Origin: Adiantum capillus-veneris
Taxonomy: Eukaryota; Streptophyta; Polypodiopsida; Polypodiales; Pteridaceae
DNA length: 64,000 bases
Direction of reading: 5' to 3'
Assembly (NCBI GenBank): GCA_014529385.2
Contig: CM043942.1
Span: 111,694,141-111,758,140 of the forward strand
The notes beneath the pieces were generated by a model that worked only from the letters and a program-made list of their open reading frames with translations, was not told the origin of the DNA and searched no databases. Each line of letters opens with the position of its first letter. The first letter of the stretch is position 1. The position numbers and the translations under genes were made by a program. Shown in pieces: positions 53,711 through 64,000 of the stretch.

Positions 53711-53893
53711 AACATTGTATTCTTATAATTTTTGCTTAAAAAACCTTTAATTAGGCTGTCTAGAGGCTTGCCGCAGAGGCGCGCGAGAAGCCAAAAGTAA
53801 ATGTTACTTCTGACTTCTCGCGCACCTCTGCGGCAGGCCTTTAGACAGCCTAATTAAAGCTTTTTTATGCCAAAATTATAAGAATACAATGTT
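53711..53893. repeat. Fold-back inverted repeat, 183 bp
   Basis: The left arm from AACATTGTATTCTTATAA at 53711 and the right arm ending at 53893 are reverse complements over about 90 bp with roughly eight mismatches and almost no loop. It lies in the gap between the H3-like gene and gene C. It may be a fold-back MITE or a hairpin precursor. No clear target duplication was found. Confidence 0.93.
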
Positions 53894-54131
53894 ATTATGT
53901 TTTTATTGATGGAGATTGGACTGAAAAAAACTCTATATTTTGATTCAGAGAATTACACAAGTGTATCACAAGATAGAACCAATCATATACTATCTATCGT
54001 ACAATAAACTCAATATAGAAGTTGAAAAGTACCAGTTAAAATCAATTTCCATTCGAATTTTGAAATAACAAAGTACAAAGATGTGATATCTCATTACATA
54101 CTTGAAGGAGTTAATTACAAGATTTATGCAT

Positions 54132-55697
54132 CTATTGATTGCTTGAGCCATCTAAGATATGGCGAGCAATGTTTTCTCGGCGCTCTTGGGCGCAAGGAAG
54201 CTATTTGTGCAGCACATCCCAAGCAATTTGTTCCACATTGCTTAGACCTACAGCTTGGCTTAGGGCCATGTTACAAAGCACACGACCACGAATGTGTGTG
54301 GCAAATGCAGCACTGGCCAGAGATTTATTTACAAGATATATAACTTGGGAGGCTTGAGATATGGTTGACAGGCATAGGATGCGGCTCATTGCTTTCATCA
54401 TTGACACCCAAAATTGACCACAAGGAGTGTACTCCTTGTGGATTATCGCAAAGCCGTCCTGGGGGAGCTTGCCAAGGTAATGCGCAAGAGACGACTGCTA
54501 TCCAAAAGCTTGGGGCCTACCATCTCCTCCCCGACCTGCATGCTCATCCACCTCCACAACATTCTACAAAGAAATCAATAGGTAAATAAGATTTCAGAAT
54601 GCAACAATGAAAATTAACGTAATCACAAAACAAAAATCAATTAATACCTCTTGTTTTTCGTCGTCTTCATCGTTTATGCCTTTGCTGTCAAGAGAAATAG
54701 ATGAATTGGGAGCCATAGCTACACTCTCAAGTTCATCTATATGAACAAGCATAGGAGTGCGTTGGGCTTCAAGCAATGCGCGTGTAGCTACAAACTCATC
54801 CTCTGACACAGATGAGTGTGGTGCATCTGTCACCGCCACCATTTCCAACTCCATTGTATCTACCACACTCTCTCCAATGGGAAGGAGGCTTCGATCCAAA
54901 GGATCGGAAGAGGGGTCAATGGCAGAGGACTCTACAGTGGCACAGAGGATGGACAGACACTCATCCATGCGGATGTCAAAAGTCTTTTCAAGATCATGGA
55001 AAAACAAAAATTCCTCCCCATCTATCACAATTGGGGAGAGGTGTTCAAAAAAAACCTCCGGAGTTAATGTCTCCTCCGGCGCATCTGCAGCGGGCTTAAA
55101 GGATGCTTCTGCACCCTCATCACCCATGGATTTGGCGACATCCATGACACCTCTTGGGTAGGTTAGGGCAAGAATATTGCCCTCTTTGCTTGCATCCCAG
55201 GGCGCGATAATGGGCTCCTTTGTGTCCTTGACAATATCCCCAAGGCGCAAATGAGGCAAATTCACCTCAGATCTTTCAAGCTCCTCCGCAAGAAGAAACA
55301 CAAAAGTCGCCAAGTGACTTAGAAACTGGGTGCCGACCTTCTTCTTTTTCAAACGTGAATCTTCAATGTACTGACCTGCCTCACCCGCAATTACACAAAA
55401 TCGCTGAAGTCGCTGGGTGAAAGGCCGATCGCCTTTGTGTATGTAGTGAAGCAAATCGCATGGAATCCACAATTCCCCTTGTCCGACAATTGGTACAGCA
55501 TACTTGTCGATGTAAAATTCAAAAAATTCTAAGATAGGCTGAAAAGATTGGCTGTTTAGGTGAATAGTTGCATTCACATCAGGGAATTGGGTGAAGAAAT
55601 TGTGAAGATCGTCACGATCTTGCCACTCGGTTGTTTGTAAAAACGCTTGGAAGCGTTGTAACGCCGTGGCTTCGGGAAGGGTGGAGAAGGATTCCAT
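54132..55697 (-). pseudogene. Module gene C (locus 2), paralogue of gene B
   Basis: ATG at 55697 (MESFSTLPEATALQRF) follows a TATA box by about 95 bp. The first exon runs to about 54644 with a GTATTA donor, giving some 350 residues with no family I know, acidic toward the end. A second part starts near 54565 after a TTTGTAG acceptor. It contains SLAHYLGKLPQDGFAIIHKEY and, after a further junction, SNVEQIAWDVLHK and CAQERRENIARHI. These match gene B (ALSHYIG, IIYHKEY, a DPYNKR...RERR end) in the same order. The N-terminal FPDVNATIH...EFFEFYIDKY also recalls B. TAG codons at 54498-54500 and 54201-54203 interrupt the homologous part, both where Gln would fit. If the first is the true end, C is simply shorter. 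Convergent with A' and the H3-like gene. Confidence 0.6.
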
Positions 55698-55790
55698 AAT
55701 GCTAGCTCTTAAGTAGGAATGCAAAGAGTGTTGGAGCTCAAATGAGAGTGTGAACAGGCAAAGAGTGTGAAAATGGTAGGGTTTAGGAGG

Positions 55791-55799
55791 CTTTATATA
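55791..55799 (-). promoter_or_regulatory. TATA box of gene C
   Basis: On the minus strand TATATAAAG lies about 95 bp upstream of the gene C ATG, which fits a start near 55765 and a short leader. Confidence 0.6.
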
Positions 55800-56047
55800 C
55801 CACGCGCCCCCCTCCCCCCCCCAAAAAAAAAAAACAATAATTAAAATATTAAACAAGTTTCATAAAGTAACACAAATAACAAGAAGTTATAAAAAACTTA
55901 CAAACTAAATTACAATCATTTAACTCAAAAAACACATCACTACAACTTTAAGATAATGTGCATTGCCAAAATTTGATACAACCATCTGCTTGAACTTACA
56001 ATTGTGATATTATAAAAAATTTAAGTACAAAACATAACTACTCTAAT

Positions 56048-57400
56048 GATAAAATCAAATTCTCTTCCGTCGTCCACACCTTTTCAATTTGAATCGTGCT
56101 CTCCATGCGGCTACCAATCTAGCAAAAAATAAATAAATTAGCAAACCCAACTTAGAGCAGGGAATAATCAAAAGAACATAAATATAACATAATTAAGAGC
56201 GAAAAATCATTCACCTTACGTCGTCCGATGCAAAATTTTGTATCTTCTCCATGCTCTAAACCCATTATCATTAAGTGCTCCCGCACATTGGCCAATGTCC
56301 AATGCTTGTTCACTTGGACGGTTTCAACGGCACCACTCGACAATTTGATTGCAATATCAAATACCTCAATTGTAGCATCGGTGGATTGCAATGGAATCCA
56401 TTCACCAAGCTTGCACATCCACCTTTCATAGAAGTACCGCACGTAAAGAGTGGAGCGCACCTTGATGAAACGGATAGCAATGCCGAAACTTCCAACTTGA
56501 CACCGAAAGCGATCTCCGTTATGAAGTCCTTCAAGATACCCCAACTTCTCCCCAAGGATGGCTTCCAATGTATCGTATTGTAGATCTTTGCAAACATACA
56601 TAGTATTTGTATGATGGAAAGGCAAACATCCAAAGATGCTAGCGAAGACATGAGCAGGACAACACCATCCAAGCCCAACGGAACGCGAGGCTTTTCCAAA
56701 TTTTAACGATGCTCTCACATCAGCTACAATCTTGGCTTTCAAAGACATTACAGTGAATGCATTTGGCTTTGGCCACTCCATGCTACGCAAGGTTGTAGCC
56801 TCCAAAGGTTGTAGCTCTCCGTAGCCTTCCTCATCTGTAGGTACAATGTACTTGTGGATGTAGAAGAACACCCTCTGTCGTGCAAGGTTTGATGAAGTTG
56901 TGTTGGAGAAGAGCATATCCCCAAGACTTGCATGCATGGCCGTAAATGTGCCTGAAAGGCACGATAGTGGTTACTCCTCCACAAGGCTAGAAGGAAAAAC
57001 ATCTACATAGAAACAAAACAGTCCGTGAGATGTAAAAAGTCCATTTTTAACCCTAAACCCTAAACCATTGAAGTGCAAGGGACATACAATTACAAGGAAA
57101 ATCCCTTGGGTTGGTGATCCCTCGTAGACGCATGTGTCCAAACATGAAAACATGTTGAATGATTGCCACCGTACCCTTGTCTCTTACTTGCTTGAAGCCT
57201 AGTAGTCATCCCTTCCAATGGAGATCAACGTTTGTTCTTTCACGAACACGATGGGGACCGATTGCGGAAGGTTGCATGTAGACCCACGCACCTTCTTGAA
57301 AAAGCTGAGGTTCCCATTGCTGCTCCTCATTCTTCGAGTTGTGGAGAACCATACTTTGAATGATGGGTTTGGGGCGTCTATTTTGACCATTGTTTGCCAT
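56048..57400 (-). CDS. Unknown gene D, spliced, possible ubiquitin-like fold at C-terminus
   Basis: ATG at 57400 opens MANNGQNRRPKP, which runs to a donor near 57170, but a TGA at about 57206 interrupts this frame (Arg from CGA would fit). The main exon, about 56957-56212, is open and includes RQRVFFYIHKYIVP, GLGWCCPAHVFASIFG, RFRCQVGSFGIAIRF and VQVNKHWTLANVREHL...FCIGRRK, then an AAG|GTGAAT donor. A short last exon with Arg/Lys-rich coding may end near 56048. The TLANVREHL...GRRK segment looks like a beta-grasp (ubiquitin-like) pattern, at low certainty. The gene is head to tail behind gene C, some 350 bp upstream of it. Exon joins at 57000-57200 are unresolved; it may be a pseudogene. Confidence 0.45.
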
Positions 57401-57700
57401 GGATGCTTAAGTGGGAGCTTGAAATTGCAATGGAGAGCTTGGGGAAGGAGGAGGGAGACAAAGTTTAGAGAGAGAGAGTGGGAGCTTACAATTGCAATGG
57501 AGAGCTTGAGGAAGGAGGAGAGAAACAAAGTTTAGAGAGAGTGGGAGCTTAAAGTTGCAATGGAGAGCTTGAGGAAGGAGGAGGGAGACAGTTTAGAGAG
57601 AGAGAGAGAGTGGGAGCTTAAAGTTGCAATGGAGAGCTTGAAGAAGGAGGAAGGTGTAAAAGTTTAGAGAGAGAGTGAGAGCTTTGTGTTATGGAAAGGG
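57401..57700. repeat. Four tandem copies of a 63-69 bp unit before gene D
   Basis: Each copy begins GGGAGCTTNAANTTGCAATGG and ends in a GA run; starts are near 57412, 57480, 57543 and 57612. They occupy the 5' leader or promoter of gene D, immediately before its ATG on the minus strand. Confidence 0.85.
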
Positions 57701-58070
57701 GCTATGGAGGAAGCGAGTCTTGGAAAAAAGGTTCTAGAGTGAGAAAATGACTTTTTGATCATAGGGTAGGTTTGGGGGGAGTTTTGGATGAAATATTTTG
57801 AATTTAATTTTTTTTTGAAAATTTTGAAATTTTAGGGTTTTTGCAAAAACGTAAATGTGGACCCACCACTCCCCCCCTCCCTTTTTTCCCCTCCCTCTTT
57901 TACCCATCCACCTCCCTTTAGGATACAAAGCAATAAATGAGTGGACAACCCTATTATTCTCTCTACTTTCTTAGGTTCTACACTTATATACATTGCTCTC
58001 TTCCTATAGGCTGGAGCCTAATTAACCTTAATCCTATATGGCCCAAAGAGAGTCCACATTTTTCCTAATA

Positions 58071-58137
<67 letters not shown>

Positions 58138-58210
58138 CGGCGCAGACTCCCTCTCTGTCTCACTCTCAGACCAGTTTACAGTTTGCCCTGTTCCTACTCC
58201 CTCCTTCCCT

Positions 58211-58254
<44 letters not shown>

Positions 58255-58308
58255 CGCTTTGCTTCTTGCCTCGAAGTTGAGTTGTCAAAGCTTAGCAGAC
58301 TTGCAGAT
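57701..58308. other. Intergenic stretch with dinucleotide runs
   Basis: Between divergent genes D and E. (CT)n at 58076-58110, (GT)n at 58111-58136 and (CT)n at 58217-58251 probably form the leader of gene E. A TATATACA near 57985 is the best promoter candidate. Frames starting within the runs are artefacts. Confidence 0.5.
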
Positions 58309-61300
58309 ATGGAAAACCAGCAGACAACATTATTGCCACTAGAAATGGAGGCAGAAGGGAGCCATTACAGAAGGGAGACATTACAGGAAATGAATCACAA
58401 CTACCAACATCTAGCTCTTTCTATTATCAGGAAATATGAGACTGAAGGAAAGCGTAAACAGCGGGAGCACCGACAGATGACAACTAAACGAGGACATCAT
58501 GCCGTCGACGATGAGGAGAAAAGGAAAATCTCCTTCGAGATTGTGAAAGCTTTCAAGAGCAGGACTGAAGGTCTCAACAAAGAAGCAAAGTGCAAAATCT
58601 GGAATCTTGTTGCTCAACATCCTCTTGTTCGGGCTATCCGTGATCAGTCTTTAGAGGAGGAGGCTACTGTGCAGAGTGCAATTGTCTCCAATGTCCGCAA
58701 CACACTAGCTATCGTCAAGCAGCCAGCTTCTAACGACGAGCTGTTTTTGAAGAATGCAACATTGCAGATGATGATAAATTCAAAGGAAAACACGCCTATT
58801 GCCAACTTCTCCAGGGTCCTAAAAGTCGACCGTCGCAGCTTGTTCAAAGCAAAATCACGGCAGGTGAAGTCTGGTGTCAATGCTCGACTTTTTTCATTGG
58901 CTGAATGTCACAAGCAACACCGTCATAGCCCTATCACAAATGAAATTAAGGAATTGGTCTACACATTTTGGACAGAGGAGACTCGTGTTTCACCCAACAA
59001 GAAGGATGTTTGTCGAAAGAGAGTGGGAAGGAAAAGCTACATAAAACATCCTGTGCACCTCCTGGATGAGTCTCAAGAGAATGCTAGTTATCACAATATG
59101 TTATGCTATGTATGCCGTGCTAGTTAGCATAGTCTCACTCCTAGTATGCTGGGTATGCTGTTTAGCATGATAAGTATGCTGTCTAGCACAATATGTAAGC
59201 TACTATAACACCCTTTATGCTAGTTAGCATACCTATTATGCTAACTAGCATGCTCTGTATGTTCTTTGACACAATGTGTATGCTAGCTACCTTTCGTAGT
59301 ATGCTAACTAGCATACTGGGTAAGGTGGTTTATGGTATATGCTAGTTAGCATTCCTGTATGGTGGGTATGGTGTTCATCATAAATCTTCTGCTAGTTAGC
59401 ATGTCTAGTGATCTTGAGGACTACGCTGGTTAGCACAATATGTATGCTACTTTAACACCTTTTATGCTAGTGTGCTGGCTATGCTATTCAACATAACAAG
59501 TGTGCTGGCTAACACAATATGTATGCTAGTTAGCATACCTTCTATTCTTCTTAGCACACTTTGTGTGGTTAACCATGACTCATATGTTAAACTACACACT
59601 GATTTTGCTTGTTATCACAGCTAGTATGCTAGTTAGCATACTCAGTTGTGCTAACTAGCAATATAGCATGCTAGTAAGCATACTCAGCTAGCTAACTAGC
59701 ATGCTGAGTATGCTAGTTAGCACAGCTAAGAATGCTAAGTAGCATAACGGGTAAGCTAGTTTATGCTAGTTAGCATATTCAGCTATGCTAACTAGCATAC
59801 TCAGCATGCTAACTAGCATGCTCATGAGTATGCTAGTTAGCACAGCTGAGAATGCTAAGTAGCATAACGGGTAAGCTGATTTATGCTAGTTAGCATTCGT
59901 AGTGTGCTGGCTATGCTGTTCAACATAATAAGTGTGCTGGTTAGCACAATATGTATGCTTGTTAGCATACATTCTATTCTTCTTAGCACACATTCATGTG
60001 GTTAACAATGACTCATATGCTAAATTACACACTGATTATGCTCGTAAGCACAGCTAGTATACTAGTTAGCATATTCAGCTATGCTAACTAGCATACTCAG
60101 CATGCTACCTAGCATGCTGATGAGTATACTCAACATGCTGATGAGTGTGCCTCGCATGCTAAACTACACACTGATTGTGCTTGTTAGCACATCTAGTATG
60201 CTAGTTAGCATACTCAGCATGCTAACTAGCATGCTGATGAGTATGCTAATGAGTATGCTAGTATGCTAACTCAGCATGCTAGTTAGCATACTCAGTATGC
60301 TGATGAGTATACTCAGCATGCTAACTAGCATGCTGATGAGTATGCCTCGTATGCTACACTACACACTGATTGTGCTTGTTAGCACAACTAGTATTCTAGT
60401 TAGCATACTCAGCTATGCTAGTTAGCATACTCAACATGCTAACTAGCATGCTTAGTATACAATGTTATACCTAGTTACATGCATGTTAGGACCATACAAT
60501 GTGCTGTTTAACACACCAATTTGTTTCTATGGTGGATGTATTAAGTAGCAATGCGTATAGTCCTGTTTGGATTATTTCTCCTAGTAAACATACTGATCAA
60601 ATATGGATATTGCAGGTTGAGCTCTTTCAAAGATTTAAACAAAAACATCCAGATTGCAAGATTGGCATGAGGATGTTTGAGATGTTAAAGCCATTCTTTT
60701 GCAGGAGGTTGAAGGATAGGTACACATGCTGTTGCGAATACCATGTGCAGATGACCTTTTTGAAAGACGCACTGAACCACATGCGCTCTCGTGCTTTTGG
60801 GCTGCATGATACATGTTGCAACTATGTATGCAATATCTGTGCTACATGCAAGAACATTAGCAGCGGCTGCCTGGCTTCACATCACACGTTCAAAGGTGTC
60901 ACACAGATGTGGGAGTCTGTTATCTGTCCAAAGCCAGCAGATGTAGTTTTCCATAGAAGGGAATTCCTGATGGGAGACTGTAAGATATGTGGAGTAAAGA
61001 AGTTAGAATTATGTTGCTTAGAAACAGCAAAGCCAGGTAAGAGTATTAATGTGAAAGTATTTGTGTATGTAGAAGCAAAAGACAGGCATGGAAACAGTAA
61101 GAAAAGAAAAGATATTTTGCATAAAGAAATGCAGTGCTGGGAGTTTCTTCGACTCTTGCAGACCAAGTTGAAGCTCTTCATCACTCATAACTATGTGTCA
61201 CGATGGCAAGGACAACAATTTAAGGATTGTATACTTCGCTTTCCGGATGATGTCATTGTCTCAATTGTTGACTTTGCTGAAAATTACGCCTTCAAGGAGC

Positions 61301-62481
61301 AAAATGAGATTTAGTCAATGCATTGGCAGTCTAGTCAAGTAACTATTTTTGTACACATAACGTACTACCCCAAGGCAGGGGAGGTAGTCAAAGCAATCCA
61401 CTTCTTCATATCAAATGATAGGGTCCATGACACACTATTTGTGCAACATTGCTTCATGCTACACCGTGACTGGTTACAACAAGAGGGTGTCACTTGTAAA
61501 CAACATTGGGTGTGGTTAGATGGTGCGGCCTCGCAATTCAAGGGAGCCAGGACTTTCTATTTTGTTGCAAGATATGATGGACTCACAGGGATTGGGATGA
61601 GCTGGTTCTTCTTTGGATCAGGGCATGGCAAGGGCGAGCATGATGGTGCAGGAGCAGTTGTGAAAAGAACCTTGACCCATGAACAACTAAAACCTAATGG
61701 AGCTATATTGCAGTGTGCAGCAGATGTGGTTGCTTATTGCAAGGCCAACCTATCGCATGGAGCACCTACATCATATCCTTCAAAAGAAAGGGAATGTGCT
61801 CGTGTGTTCTAGGAGGTTAAAGAGGGAGATGTTAACAGGGAAGTTAACTGGAATTGTGCCACTGTGGCAAAAACTCGCTCTTTGCATGCTATTCGTGGTC
61901 ACAACCCGCAGGATCCAAGTGCCCTTGCAACAAGAAAGTTGGCATGCTTCTGTGATGCATCCATGAACGGAAGGTGGAATCGCTGCATCAATAAAGCTCA
62001 CGTGGAGGCTTGGGATTATTAGATTCTGCAGCCATTACTTGAGCAAACAGATGAAGTTTCGACAGAGGAAGTTGTTGGCTATGATGACTTCACATACGGA
62101 GGTCATCATGATGTGTTGAGTAGCGCTCTATGTTCTGGAGACACATTTGCTGTAAATCCAGATGCTTTAACCAACGCCAAAGATGTGGATTTCTATCTGG
62201 TCAAGTGTGTTGCAGAAAAGGAGAAGGTGGAGAAGGGGTACATTGATGAATGGAGCAATGTAATTGACAGAGGCTCATATGTTGTGCAAGGATTGTATTA
62301 CAAGCAATTGGATGCATACACCTTCAAGCTAGACCACAAGAAGCCTATCGTCCACCTACTTTCACATCTGGTGCGATGTATCAAAATACCCATGGAGCAT
62401 GTCCCAAGGAGAAGGCAGGTGTACACAATCACTCCAGAAATCTATGAAGCAATCTGTAATAGCATGCCCTTCAGCTTTTAA
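58309..62481 (+). pseudogene. DDE-like transposase gene E, three in-frame TAG codons
   Basis: ATG at 58309 gives MENQQTTLL, downstream of the CT/GT runs. Exon 1 runs to about 59109 (GTATGC donor, phase 0) and exon 2 from 60616 (TTGCAG acceptor, phase 0) to TAA at 62479. Exon 1 ends with KSYIKHPVHLLDES; exon 2 starts VELFQRFKQKHPDCKIG. A Cys-rich region (CCCEYHVQ, CNYVCNICATCK, CKICGVKKLELCC) may bind zinc. Then come WVWLDGAASQFKGAR and FFGSGHGKGEHDGAGAVVKR, hallmarks of a transposase-like family I have seen in plants and animals, whose formal name I cannot give. TAG codons at 61312-61314, 61810-61812 and 62020-62022 lie in the one frame; the rest is well kept. The intron is mostly palindromic repeat. 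Gene F converges on it. Confidence 0.82.
59083..60475. repeat. Palindromic ATGCTAGTTAGCAT repeat array in the intron of E
   Basis: Dozens of copies of ATGCTAGTTAGCAT and its reverse complement ATGCTAACTAGCAT, joined by short TACTCAG-like spacers. A higher-order unit of about 430 bp repeats (compare 59472-59645 with 59902-60085). The array starts within 30 bp of the presumed exon end and stops about 140 bp before exon 2. Confidence 0.93.
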
Positions 62482-62548
62482 GTTGTATCCACTGGATTTT
62501 CTATATACCACTTTGCTGTAAGGGTACGCAGTTTTATTATAAAGTTGG

Positions 62549-62665
62549 TCAGCATGCTAACTATCAAACAGTTTACATTAATTGCTAGCATGCTAACTCA
62601 AACTGTTTACATCTTGTGTCAGCATGCTAACTATCAAACTGTTTACATTAATTGCCAGCATCAAA
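62549..62665. repeat. AGCATGCTAACT repeats after gene E
   Basis: Three copies of about 45 bp (CAGCATGCTAACTATCAAAC followed by TGTTTACAT) lie just beyond the gene E stop. They share the ATGCTAACT core with the array in the intron of E, so the motif flanks the last exon on both sides. Confidence 0.8.
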
Positions 62666-62716
62666 TTATTTACATAGGGTTCAATTTTACAATGACAGTC
62701 ATTGCCCCAAAAACCC

Positions 62717-63882
62717 TTAAGGCCTCCTCAGAGGGCGCTTGTAGTCACCGGGCTGTCCTCGCTGTTTTTCTTCTTCTTGCTGCCTCTTTTCTTTTCTCTC
62801 TGCTTCCTCCTCTGCTTCTAGGTTGGCACTATGCTGCTCACTTTCTCTTCTTTCCCTATCCAGCTTTTCTTTCTCTCTTTCTGCTTCTAGGTCAGCTTCC
62901 CGCTGTTTGCGACGAATTTCTTCCAGTCTTTTAGCCTCTATATCCCTCTTTTGAATGTCAAGCAAACGTTTGACGATTGCATCAAAAAACTCATCTGAGC
63001 CTGTCTCAAACACATTATCAGCAACATATGCTTTCCGATCATCCGTTTGCAGCCAAAGAAAAAGCCAAGACTTCAAAGTTTCTATAAGGAACTTTTCCCT
63101 CTGCTCAGCACTCTGGTACTCTAGACTGGGAGTAACAAGCCAAGTTTGTGGTGGGTTCCGAAACACTTTGTAGAAGCTATTATCGATTATAAGTGTGTTT
63201 TGGGCGTTGTACCCCAGAGTGTGTTTCCAGAACAAGGATAAGTCTTTCATAAACACAGGTTTTCTCTGGATCTGCCAGGATTGCTTTGTACAATGCGCTT
63301 GAGCAAAAAAACCAGTAATCTTTGGCACCTACTCTTTAAAAACAGTATGGCAAATACTCATGACTTTACTATGGAGGCTTGTGCTCCATATAAACACATT
63401 AAAGAAGTGTAGGCACCAGTCCAAAAAAAAAGGTTGTCCTTGCGACAGAACACCTACTTATCAAGTACATCGTATTTCAGCATTTCATTTGCATATGCCG
63501 GGGGCTTTTCACCAAAACGAGGCTCTACCACTGCCACCAAAAGACCGTTTAGGTCCAGCACTAGAGCCCTTTTTTCATCACGTAAACGCTTAGGCACCCA
63601 TATTAGGTCTGGTATAGGATACCATGGTATAGGATACCATTCAGCAAAAATAACCGGACCACTAGGGTGCACATAATTTAGGCGCTCAATAATACTACGG
63701 GCAAGCTGTGAATATCCTTCAAGGCATTTTTCAATCTCCATTTTCTGTCTCCTTAACTGCCTGGCTTGGTGGACTCGCCATCTCCGTAATTTCTGCCATT
63801 GCATGGCCACAGTTGCATCAGGCATGACGATTAATGCCTGTTTCTCTTCCTCTGTAGGGAAACCGCCATACGAAATGAACAA
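62717..63882 (-). pseudogene. FCP1/NLI-interacting-factor-like phosphatase gene F, decayed
   Basis: Minus strand, one run of homology from about 63860 to TAA at 62717. RALVLDLNGLLVAVVE is the FCP1-type catalytic block, with DLDxT reading DLNGL as in some plant relatives. It is followed by FNVFIWSTSLHSKVMS, FFAQAHCTKQSW, VFMKDLSLFWKH and NTLIIDNSFYKVFRNPP, in family order. The C-terminus is a long Glu/Arg coiled coil. Such proteins are HAD-fold phosphatases of nuclear proteins; activity is doubtful here. TAG codons at 63454-63456 and 63329-63331 and a one-base loss in a nine-T run near 63423-63431 break the frame. A duplicated TATAGGATACCATGG gives WYPIPWYPIP. No ATG is visible at the left limit; an acceptor (CCCTACAG) near 63855 suggests upstream exons. 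Convergent with gene E. Confidence 0.75.
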
Positions 63883-64000
63883 GTTTAAAAAAGAAAAACC
63901 GCAAAAATTACAATGAACTGCTACTTAGCTTTATATTGCACAAAAATACATTTTCATTGGAAAACAAAATGCATGTCAGTTACAATACGCATTTGGGTTT
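63883..64000. other. Right edge, nothing recognised
   Basis: AT-rich sequence, probably an intron or upstream flank of gene F. No feature is supported. Confidence 0.4.

Noticed and set aside
58111-58308. N-terminal extension of gene E
   Set aside because: The residues come from GT and CT dinucleotide runs; the ATG at 58309 is the sensible start.
61312-63456. UAG reassigned to glutamine in this organism
   Set aside because: The 1,428-aa and 1,726-aa ORFs, the P450 and the H3-like gene use no TAG despite many Gln codons, and TGA breaks also occur at likely Arg sites. Decay at methylated cytosines explains both.

Overview
The window looks like a repeat-rich nuclear region of a land plant. The evidence is a plant A-type cytochrome P450 (closest in my reading to CYP703), plant-style Ty1/copia and Ty3/gypsy elements, an L1-type LINE with a DUF4283-like ORF1, and long dinucleotide tracts. 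A fern or another seed-free plant would fit, but that is inference. I see no rRNA genes, CRISPR arrays or prokaryotic features, and no confident tRNA gene.

Layout. 1-0.9 kb: a reversed gypsy remnant. 1.0-1.3 kb: a 99-bp tandem repeat that folds into hairpins. 1.5-6.9 kb: two convergent genes called here B and A; A is split by a 1.3-kb inverted-repeat element. 7.9-16.8 kb: a complete, very young gypsy-type element (identical 5-bp target duplications, LTRs differing only in a microsatellite) that encodes only a 1,726-aa Gag-protease. 17-32.4 kb: an L1 LINE into which two copia elements inserted in succession, each with a perfect target duplication. 33.9-36.0 kb: a two-exon P450, the only ordinary host gene I can name. 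36-40.5 kb: mostly non-coding, with a 270-bp direct repeat whose second copy carries a Mutator-like MITE. 40.6-48.3 kb: a decayed copia copy cut by a gypsy element with a 2.2-kb LTR. 49.3-57.4 kb: a second A gene (A'), an intronless histone H3-like gene with a long acidic tail insert, a B paralogue (C) and an unknown gene D. 58.3-64.0 kb: a decayed DDE-like transposase gene (E) whose intron is built from a palindromic repeat, and a convergent FCP1/NLI-like phosphatase gene (F).

The most interesting result is that the A+B pair occurs twice in the window, both times tail to tail, as A with B and as A' with C. A resembles a poorly described RNase-H-like transposase family; B and C resemble nothing I recognise. 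In the second copy a histone H3-like ORF lies in the convergent gap. I infer an undescribed two-gene transposable element, one copy of which carries a histone gene.

A second theme is the kind of damage seen. In most decayed genes the frame is open except for TAG or TGA codons at places where CAG (Gln) or CGA (Arg) would fit. That is what C-to-T decay at CHG and CG methylation sites would produce. All coordinates, splice sites and family assignments come from reading the sequence; no database search was possible.
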